A stretch of DNA of 64,000 bases from the NCBI RefSeq assembly GCF_003177035.1, contig NZ_CP029488.1, positions 1,426,001 through 1,490,000 of the forward strand. Direction: 5' to 3'. The DNA comes from Salinisphaera sp. LB1 (GTDB taxonomy: Bacteria > Pseudomonadota > Gammaproteobacteria > Nevskiales > Salinisphaeraceae). Of this stretch, positions 8,188-14,446 are shown piece by piece. The notes under the pieces were generated by a model. The model was not told the DNA's origin. It saw only the letters and a list, made by a program, of their open reading frames with translations, and ran no database searches. The position numbers and the translations under genes are program-made. Each line of letters opens with the position of its first letter. Within the stretch, counting starts at the first letter, position 1.

Positions 8188-8784
8188 CTACTGGGCATCT
8201 ATACGCTTAATGGATAGCCTAATTGAACCTTGATTATTGCCGTACAGCAACCAAGCGTCGTTCATATAGCAATACAGATAACCAGACTGAACATTCTGTT
8301 CTCCAGCGGGAGGCCAACTTGTCGACTCACCGATCAAGAAGGTCGTGTGCTCAGCCGGTGTGCCATCTCGACCCGGGTTCCCACAGTCACTAATTGCACC
8401 AATCAGTGCTCCCCACGGGTTTGCGCCATCACGCCTAGTACCGACGAGTTCGGCATGCTGGTCATCAGTTAATTGCCGGTACCAATCGCCCACTGCACCG
8501 GTGAGCTTTTCGATCCCGTGCTTAACGTGAACCATTAGCGACGTCGACAATGTCCGCTTTTCACCAACACCGTTTGGCGACGTTTCATCATCACCATTCG
8601 CCCATTTTCCAGAGGCAGTTAGTTCGTACTGAGTTCCGGGCTCCATGTAGATCCCAGTCGAATTCCACCGCTCCTGAGCCTCAATCAAAATCGTTTCGCT
8701 ATCACCAGGTTCAAGTACCTTGGTCGCCCAGTAACTCGGCTCAGTGATAGGCGGGTAGTTCGTGCCGGACGAGTGCCGACTCAT
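8188..8784 (-). CDS. Carbohydrate-binding-like (LecA/PA-IL-like) C-terminal domain, separate ORF
   Basis: Starts at ATG 8784 with GGAGGA eight bases upstream and runs 198 codons. The sequence is beta-rich: RWNSTGIYMEPGTQYELTAS near the start, a GALIGAI segment in the middle and GYLYCYMNDAWLLYGNNQGS at the end. This resembles the galactose-binding/LecA-like modules often found at the C-terminus of DUF2235 hydrolases. It overlaps the DUF2235 gene by 44 bases in a different frame. Either the two are coupled cistrons, or an indel near 8755 split one two-domain protein; the strong ribosome site favours independent translation now. Upstream ORF codons as far as 8892 lie inside the DUF2235 gene and are not counted. 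Confidence 0.6.
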   Translation of the reverse strand: MSRHSSGTNYPPITEPSYWATKVLEPGDSETILIEAQERWNSTGIYMEPGTQYELTASGKWANGDDETSPNGVGEKRTLSTSLMVHVKHGIEKLTGAVGDWYRQLTDDQHAELVGTRRDGANPWGALIGAISDCGNPGRDGTPAEHTTFLIGESTSWPPAGEQNVQSGYLYCYMNDAWLLYGNNQGSIRLSIKRIDAQ

Positions 8785-9766
8785 GGAAAATATCCTCCGC
8801 GTTCTTACTGCGAAGATGCGGAACGTTTCTTGGCTGGTTTCGGAGGTGCGCGAAAATGCCGGTGAGTGAATCATGCCGCACATCCCACGCATTCGGAATT
8901 ACTTCCTTCCTGCCGTCCTGTTCCTCAACAATGCCAGGGCGAAACTGGAGCTCTGCGTGTTGTGCTTCGTGAATCATCCAGTCTAGCGCTCCATCCGAGA
9001 GACCCGTCTCTCTATAACCTCCGCCTACATCACAATGCACACCAGGAAACCAGACTTGGCGTGCATCTGGGTGCTGTTCGAGAGTAGACGCCTCCCACAA
9101 TGTCGGCATGAAGCTAGCACGTCGCTCATCAATCGCGACCGCATGGCGAGCAATCTTAACGGCGGGCGTCAGTCTGGTATTAAAAAACTGATAGCGCTTC
9201 GGATCATCCAATACGCCGAGTAAATGCATATGATCTGGAACGCCCAAAGCGCCGACGGTATCCCAGACTCCAAGAAAGTGGATCGGTAGTTTTGCGCCTT
9301 CGGCAAAAAACTCGGCATTTTGGCTGTCTGCGTTTGTTTCGTCACGATATGCCGAATAAGCTCTATCGACGTCCTCTCGCGCCTTATCCCCGGTCACCGG
9401 GCTTAGATTGAGCAATCCAACCGAGTGAATCATGCCAACTAGGCTTCGAGCTGTGTAGGCACCACGGCTGAACCCAAAAATGTAGATTCGATCCTCTGGC
9501 TGATAGTTGTTCCCGAGCCATTGATAAGCTTCCTTGATGTGCTTATCTAGCCCGATGCCCATCGCACCCCCTGCTACGCGTTGCCACCAATGCTCTTCAG
9601 TTCCGACACCGCTGTGATAGTACTTCCTCTGCTCCGTACCATCGGCGGAGTGGTCCGCAATCGCATTGTGAATACGCGCGACATTCGATGGCGTTAGAAC
9701 ACCACCCTCCCGCTGATCGGCTGTATCCCAAGTACCATCACAGCACAAGACAAGCTTCTTAGGCAT
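8741..9766 (-). CDS. DUF2235 alpha/beta-hydrolase (Tle1-like phospholipase effector family)
   Basis: From ATG 9766 (GAGGGGG upstream) the product is 341 residues. It has the DUF2235 hallmarks KLVLCCDGTWDTAD at the N-terminus, the nucleophile elbow IYIFGFSRGAYTARSL, the acid GVWDTVGALGVPDH and a histidine in WFPGVHCDVGGGY. This domain occurs in type VI secretion lipase effectors (Tle1) and in other bacterial hydrolases. No VgrG, PAAR or immunity gene lies nearby, so a secreted-effector role is not supported by context. Homologues often continue into a C-terminal binding domain, which here is the overlapping ORF at 8188-8784. The short tail ELPAYH before the stop looks like out-of-frame sequence. 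Confidence 0.8.
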   Translation of the reverse strand: MPKKLVLCCDGTWDTADQREGGVLTPSNVARIHNAIADHSADGTEQRKYYHSGVGTEEHWWQRVAGGAMGIGLDKHIKEAYQWLGNNYQPEDRIYIFGFSRGAYTARSLVGMIHSVGLLNLSPVTGDKAREDVDRAYSAYRDETNADSQNAEFFAEGAKLPIHFLGVWDTVGALGVPDHMHLLGVLDDPKRYQFFNTRLTPAVKIARHAVAIDERRASFMPTLWEASTLEQHPDARQVWFPGVHCDVGGGYRETGLSDGALDWMIHEAQHAELQFRPGIVEEQDGRKEVIPNAWDVRHDSLTGIFAHLRNQPRNVPHLRSKNAEDIFHESALVRHELPAYH

Positions 9767-9838
9767 CGAAGTCCCCCTCGTAAAATTCGCCCTAGCAAAT
9801 GACAACAACTCAAAAGCCTATAGCCAACAGATTTGGAG

Positions 9839-10087
9839 TCAGGTCTTGCGTTGCGCGTCGACTTCATCCTCGAAAGCACGCTGAAGACCTACCCAAAACG
9901 AAGCCGACGTTCCGAAGTAGTTTGCGAAGCGGTGCGAATCCGCTAAACCCAAGCTTCGTCGACCAACGAGGAATTGGTTGACGCTATCCAACGACAAGCC
10001 GGCCTTGTCAGCAAATCGAGACACACCAATCCCCATCGACTTGAAAAATTCCTCAAGCAACACATTCACCTGGATGAATGTTGGCAA
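9839..10087 (-). CDS. HigA/VapI-like XRE regulator, apparently an orphan
   Basis: 82 residues. LLEEFFKSMGIGVSRFADKA, then a helix pair ending LVGRRS and RFANYFGTSASFWVGLQ, match the HigA antitoxin HTH fold (LLEEFL..MGIS; ARYFGTSPEFWLNLQ). No HigB-type toxin lies on either side. The nearest gene downstream is the DUF2235 hydrolase, about 70 bp away in the same orientation, so it may regulate that gene. The start is TTG (10087) or an internal GTG; no strong ribosome site separates them. It could be a stranded antitoxin or a plain repressor. Confidence 0.6.
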   Translation of the reverse strand: MPTFIQVNVLLEEFFKSMGIGVSRFADKAGLSLDSVNQFLVGRRSLGLADSHRFANYFGTSASFWVGLQRAFEDEVDAQRKT

Positions 10088-10180
10088 GCTCGGTCAAGAT
10101 TTCCCCCTCGGCACACGATTACTCGTTGCCTGATACAGACATTATGCAATTTCGCTCCGCCTGTAAATAACGCCGCCCAC

Positions 10181-10207
10181 AAAAAAGGCCGGCTAAGAGC
10201 CGACCTT
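10181..10207 (-). terminator. Rho-independent terminator of the pdh operon
   Basis: On the reverse strand AAGGTCGGCT-ctt-AGCCGGCCTT forms a 10-bp stem (one G-T pair) followed by a run of T. It lies 25 bases after the lpdA stop codon. Confidence 0.85.
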
Positions 10208-10231
10208 TAGTAGTAGCAGGCGGTAACGCCG

Positions 10232-12394
10232 CTACTTTTTCTTCTTCGGAATATACAGATCCGTCAGCGTCCCGGCCTCGGCTTCGGCCGCCATGCCGAC
10301 CGTTTCGGCGAGCGTCGGATGCGGGTGGATCGTAAGGCCGATGTCGTGGGCGTCGGCGCCCATTTCGATCGCCAGACACGTCTCGGCGATCAGGTCGCCG
10401 GCGCCCGAGCCCACGGCACCGGCGCCGATGATGCGGCCGTCGGCGCCGAACAGCAGCTTGGTGCTGCCGTCGGTGGCGTCCAGGCCGATGGCGCGGCCGT
10501 TGGCGGCCCAGGGGAAGGCGCTCTTGGTGTATTCGATGCCTTCCTTCTTGGCCTGGGTTTCGGTGACGCCGGTCCAGGCGACTTCCGGATCGGTGTAGAC
10601 AACCGAGGGGATGCACTTGGCGTCGAAGGCGGCTTTTTCGCCGGCGCAGCATTCGGCCGCGACCTTGCCCTGGTGGGTGGCGCGATGGGCGAGCTGGGGT
10701 TCGCCGGAGACGTCGCCGATGGCGAAGATGTGCGCGACGTTCGTGCGGCACTGCTTGTCGACCGGGATGAAGCCGCGCTCGTTGACGTCCAGGCCGGCGT
10801 TCTCGGCGCCGATCTTGTGGCCGTTGGGCTTGCGGCCGACGGCGACCAGCACGCGGTCGTAATTCTTGGATTCGGGCGCGTCCTTGCCTTCGAAGGTCGC
10901 CTTGAGCGCTTTCTTGTTGGCTTTGAGGCCGGTGACCTTGGTCGAGACCCATATGTTGCCGCAGCGCTTGTTCATGCGCTTGGTGAGCGGCTTGATGAGG
11001 TCCTTGTCGGCGCCCGGAATGAGGCTGTCGGTCATCTCGACCACATCGACCTCGGTGCCGTGGGCGGCATAGACGTTGGCGATTTCGCAGCCGATGATGC
11101 CGCCGCCGACGACCAGCAGCGAGCCGGGGATTGCGTCGGGCGAGAGGGCGTCTTCGGAGGTCCAGATGCGCTCGTCTTCGGGCCAGCCGGGCAGCATGAC
11201 CGGCTCGGAACCGACCGCGATGATGGCCTTGTTGAAGGTGATCTGATTCGTATCGTCGTTGCCGTCGATCTTGAGCGTGTGGTCGTCGGCGAAGGTGCCG
11301 GTGCCGTTGACAACGTTCACCTTGCGCTTGGATGCCATGGATTTCAGGCCGCCGGTGAGCTGGTCGATGACGGACTGCTTGTAGTCCAGCAGTTTTTCGA
11401 GATCGATCTCGGGCTTGCCGAAGCTGACACCGTGGCGGGCCATGTTGGCGGCGTCTTCAATCACCTTGGCCGAGTGGAGCAGGGCCTTGGATGGGATACA
11501 GCCGACGTTGAGGCAGACGCCGCCGAGCACACTGTGGCGCTCGACCAGGGTGACGTTCAGGCCCAGGTCTGCGGCACGGAAGGCGGCGGTGTAGCCGCCC
11601 GGGCCGGAGCCCAGCACGAGCACATCGCAATCGTAATTGTGCTTTTCGTTTTTGGGGTCGCTGGCGGGCGTGGTGCCCTTGGACTCGGACTTCGACGCGC
11701 CGCCGGACGAGGCCTTGGCGCTGTCGCCGCCGGCCGGCTTATCCCCGCCAGATTTGGATTCGCTCTTCGCCGCCTTGCCACCGCCGCTTGCGGCCGAGGC
11801 CACCAGGGCGATCAGGTCGCCTTCGGATACGGTGCTGCCTTCTTTGACCTTCAGTTCGCGGATGGTACCGGCGGCGGTGGAGGGGACTTCCAGCGTGGCC
11901 TTGTCGGATTCCAGCGTAATCAGGGGCTGTTCAACCTCCACCGTATCGCCTTCGGCCACCAGCACTTCGATGACTTCGACCAAATCGAAATCGCCGATGT
12001 CGGGCACCTTCACCTCGACGGTTTCGTCTTCGCCCTGGCTGCCGCTGTCTTCGGACTCGTCGGCCGCGCTATCGGCGCCCCGAGGCTCATCGGATTGCTG
12101 GTCGGCCCCGGCGGTGTCGCCGGCCGAGCCGCCATCGCTGTCGGATTCATCCGCTGCGTCCGCGGCTTCGATCAGGGCGATCAAATCGCCTTCCGAGACC
12201 GTATCGCCCTCGGCGACTTTCAGGCTCGTGATCCGGCCGGCCGCGGTGGAGGGCACTTCGAGCGTGGCCTTGTCGGATTCCAGCGTGATCAGCGGCTGTT
12301 CCTTTTCGACCGTGTCGCCCTCGGCGACAAGCACTTCGATGATCTCGACCGCGTCGAAATCACCAATATCCGGGACCTTGATTTCCTGCGCCAT
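10232..12394 (-). CDS. lpdA: Dihydrolipoyl dehydrogenase (E3) with two N-terminal lipoyl domains
   Basis: 720 residues, far longer than the ~475 of classical E3. Two lipoyl domains, each with the ESDKATLEVPS swinging-arm motif (Lys42 and Lys165), are joined by acidic Asp/Glu/Ser/Gly linkers. The E3 core starts near residue 251: FAD-binding LVLGSGPGGYTAAFRAADLG, redox disulfide GGVCLNVGCIPSK (Cys294/Cys299), the NAD site GGGIIGCEIANVYAAHG, the second FAD segment and a C-terminal TIHPHPTLAETVGMAAE with the catalytic His-Glu. It reoxidises dihydrolipoamide of the pyruvate dehydrogenase complex. It is the last gene of aceE-aceF-lpdA. One lipoyl domain on E3 is known in several bacteria; two is unusual. 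Confidence 0.95.
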   Translation of the reverse strand: MAQEIKVPDIGDFDAVEIIEVLVAEGDTVEKEQPLITLESDKATLEVPSTAAGRITSLKVAEGDTVSEGDLIALIEAADAADESDSDGGSAGDTAGADQQSDEPRGADSAADESEDSGSQGEDETVEVKVPDIGDFDLVEVIEVLVAEGDTVEVEQPLITLESDKATLEVPSTAAGTIRELKVKEGSTVSEGDLIALVASAASGGGKAAKSESKSGGDKPAGGDSAKASSGGASKSESKGTTPASDPKNEKHNYDCDVLVLGSGPGGYTAAFRAADLGLNVTLVERHSVLGGVCLNVGCIPSKALLHSAKVIEDAANMARHGVSFGKPEIDLEKLLDYKQSVIDQLTGGLKSMASKRKVNVVNGTGTFADDHTLKIDGNDDTNQITFNKAIIAVGSEPVMLPGWPEDERIWTSEDALSPDAIPGSLLVVGGGIIGCEIANVYAAHGTEVDVVEMTDSLIPGADKDLIKPLTKRMNKRCGNIWVSTKVTGLKANKKALKATFEGKDAPESKNYDRVLVAVGRKPNGHKIGAENAGLDVNERGFIPVDKQCRTNVAHIFAIGDVSGEPQLAHRATHQGKVAAECCAGEKAAFDAKCIPSVVYTDPEVAWTGVTETQAKKEGIEYTKSAFPWAANGRAIGLDATDGSTKLLFGADGRIIGAGAVGSGAGDLIAETCLAIEMGADAHDIGLTIHPHPTLAETVGMAAEAEAGTLTDLYIPKKKK

Positions 12395-12488
12395 GGTTTA
12401 GCACCTTCGACCGACTACGTGCCGATCCTTGCGTTCTGGTAATCGGGCCGACCGGAAATCGTACGAAAATCCGGTCGACCCGGCGCGA

Positions 12489-12574
12489 GTCAGTTCGTTG
12501 CAAGCCAAGGCGTGGCGATCGCGGTGTAGCAGCGCTACACGAGTGAGCCGCAACGCCGGATTGCGACGAACTGG
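12489..12574. repeat. Long imperfect hairpin between aceF and lpdA
   Basis: The outer arms GTCAGTTCGTTGCAA (12489-12503) and TTGCGACGAACTGGC (12560-12574) pair with two mismatches. Inner GC-rich arms also pair partly, and a perfect GTGTAGC-agc-GCTACAC stem-loop (12524-12540) sits at the centre. This fills most of the aceF-lpdA gap. It may be a processing or stability element that tunes E3 relative to E2, or a dispersed intergenic repeat. I see no second copy in this window. Confidence 0.55.
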
Positions 12575-12582
12575 CCGCGGCC

Positions 12583-14349
12583 CTATAACAATAACGTTCT
12601 CAGATCCGACAGCTTCTCGCTGATGTAGCCGGTAATCCGCGCCGCCTTGGCGCCGTCGATCACGCGGTGATCGTAGGAGAACGACAACGGCAGGATCAGC
12701 CGGGGTTCGAACTCGGACCCGTTCCAGACCGGCTGCCAGCTGTGCTTGGACACGCCCAGGATGCCGACCTCGGGGGAGTTGACGATCGGCGTGAAGGCCG
12801 TACCGCCGACACCGCCCAGGCTGGAGATCGAGAAGCAGGCGCCTTTCATGTCGTCGCCGCGGATCTTGCCGTCGCGGGCGCGGGACGAGACGTCGTCGAG
12901 ATCGCGCGCGATCTCGTAGATGCCTTTCTTGTCGACATCCTTGATCACCGGCATGAGCAGGCCGCCCGGGGTATCCACCGCCACGGCGATGTTCACGTAT
13001 TTCTTGTGCACCAGGGACTCGCCATCGGCCGTGAGCGAGCTGTTGAGATCCGGGAAGGCCTTCAGCGCAGCGGCTGAGGCTTTCAGCAGGAACGCCAGCG
13101 GGGTGAGCTTGACGCCGTCCGCCTTGGCTTTTTCCTTGTTCGCCTGACGGAATTGCTCCATCTCGGTGATGTCGGCGGTGTCGAACTGGGTGACATGCGG
13201 AATCAGCAGCCAGTTCTTGTGCACGGCCTTGGCCGAGATCTTGCGGATACGGGACAGCTCGGTGATTTCGACGTCGCCAAACTGGCTGAAGTCGATGTCC
13301 GGCTGGGTGGGCACGCCGCCGCCACCGCCGGCCGGCGCGGCCGCCCCCGCACTCTTGCCGCTCTGCACTTGATCGAGCGCGCCTTTCACGTAGGACTGCA
13401 CGTCCTCAAAGGTGATACGGCCCTTGTGGCCGGAGCCTTCGATACGGCCGAGGTCGGCGCCGAGCTCGCGGGCATACTTGCGCACACTGGGCGAGGCATG
13501 GGCCTTGCCGAAGCGGTCTTCATCCACCGACTTGAGCTGGGACGGGTCGCCGCCGCGACGGCTGGCATCGTGCGGCTCGTCGTCCTTGTGCGCGGTGCCC
13601 GAACGCGACGTCGACGGCTCTTCGCTGTGCTTGTCGTCGCGCTGTTTTTTCGCTTGGTCGCTGCCCGACTTGGATTGCGACGAGCCGGCGGCCTGCCGAT
13701 CGCCACCGGATTGCGGCTGGGTCTTAGCGCTCGAGGATTGGCCGCCGCCGCTGGATTCGAGCAGCGCGATGACGTCGCCTTCGGAGACGGTGCTGCCTTC
13801 GGCGACCTTCAGTCCGGTGATCCGGCCGGCCGCCGTGGAGGGCACTTCAAGCGTGGCCTTGTCGGATTCCAGCGTGATCAGCGGCTGTTCCTTTTCGACC
13901 GTATCGCCCTCGGCTACCAGCACTTCGATGACTTCGACCGAATCGAAGTCGCCGATGTCCGGCACCTTCACCTCGATCGTGTCACCGCCGGATTCGCCGC
14001 CGCCGTTGCCCGTTTCCGCGCTGGCTTGTTCGGCGCCGTCGTCTTCCGAAGATTGCTCGGCTTCGGCCTTGTCGCCGGTTTCATCGGCGTCGTCGCCGCT
14101 GCCGGCGTCGTCGTCGGCCTCGATCATGGCGATCACGTCGCCTTCGGAGACGGTGCTGCCCTCAGAGACTTTCAGCTCGGTGATCTTGCCAGCGACCGTC
14201 GACGGCACTTCCAGTGTCGCCTTGTCGGACTCGAGCGTGATCAGAGGCTGTTCCTTTTCAACCGTGTCGCCCGCGGAGACCAGCACTTCGATGACTTCGA
14301 CCGAGTCGAAATCGCCGATATCCGGGACCTTGATTTCCTGCGCCGCCAT
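12583..14349 (-). CDS. aceF: Pyruvate dehydrogenase dihydrolipoyllysine acetyltransferase (E2), two lipoyl domains
   Basis: 588 residues. Two lipoyl domains with ESDKATLEVPS (Lys43 and Lys164) are followed by Ser/Gln-rich flexible linkers and a peripheral-subunit-binding domain (ASPSVRKYARELGADLGRIE). The acetyltransferase core ends with SYDHRVIDGA, which holds the catalytic His561 and Asp565. It transfers the acetyl group from E1-generated acetyl-lipoamide to CoA and forms the structural core of the complex. AAGGAA precedes the ATG. The lipoyl-coding segments are nearly identical at DNA level to those of lpdA. Confidence 0.96.
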   Translation of the reverse strand: MAAQEIKVPDIGDFDSVEVIEVLVSAGDTVEKEQPLITLESDKATLEVPSTVAGKITELKVSEGSTVSEGDVIAMIEADDDAGSGDDADETGDKAEAEQSSEDDGAEQASAETGNGGGESGGDTIEVKVPDIGDFDSVEVIEVLVAEGDTVEKEQPLITLESDKATLEVPSTAAGRITGLKVAEGSTVSEGDVIALLESSGGGQSSSAKTQPQSGGDRQAAGSSQSKSGSDQAKKQRDDKHSEEPSTSRSGTAHKDDEPHDASRRGGDPSQLKSVDEDRFGKAHASPSVRKYARELGADLGRIEGSGHKGRITFEDVQSYVKGALDQVQSGKSAGAAAPAGGGGGVPTQPDIDFSQFGDVEITELSRIRKISAKAVHKNWLLIPHVTQFDTADITEMEQFRQANKEKAKADGVKLTPLAFLLKASAAALKAFPDLNSSLTADGESLVHKKYVNIAVAVDTPGGLLMPVIKDVDKKGIYEIARDLDDVSSRARDGKIRGDDMKGACFSISSLGGVGGTAFTPIVNSPEVGILGVSKHSWQPVWNGSEFEPRLILPLSFSYDHRVIDGAKAARITGYISEKLSDLRTLLL

Positions 14350-14378
14350 AAAGCGTTTCCTTGGCTGGACGAGTCGGA

Positions 14379-14394
14379 TGTTTCACATGAAACA
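14379..14394. promoter_or_regulatory. Candidate parS site (ParB binding) in the aceE-aceF gap
   Basis: TGTTTCACATGAAACA differs from the parS consensus TGTTnCACGTGAAACA at one central base and sits in a longer near-palindrome (GGA...TCC). It is the outermost of several parS-like sites around oriC in this window. Confidence 0.55.
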
Positions 14395-14446
14395 TCCGGT
14401 CGTCTTGTCTCGGTTGGTTCGTTCTACCCCTCGCGATACGCGCGGA

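Noticed and set aside
10319-12442. Open frame of 707 codons on the + strand
   Set aside because: It is antisense to lpdA along its whole length. The product is a repetitive Ala/Gly/Asp/Val stretch with no recognisable domain, the usual shadow of a GC-rich gene.
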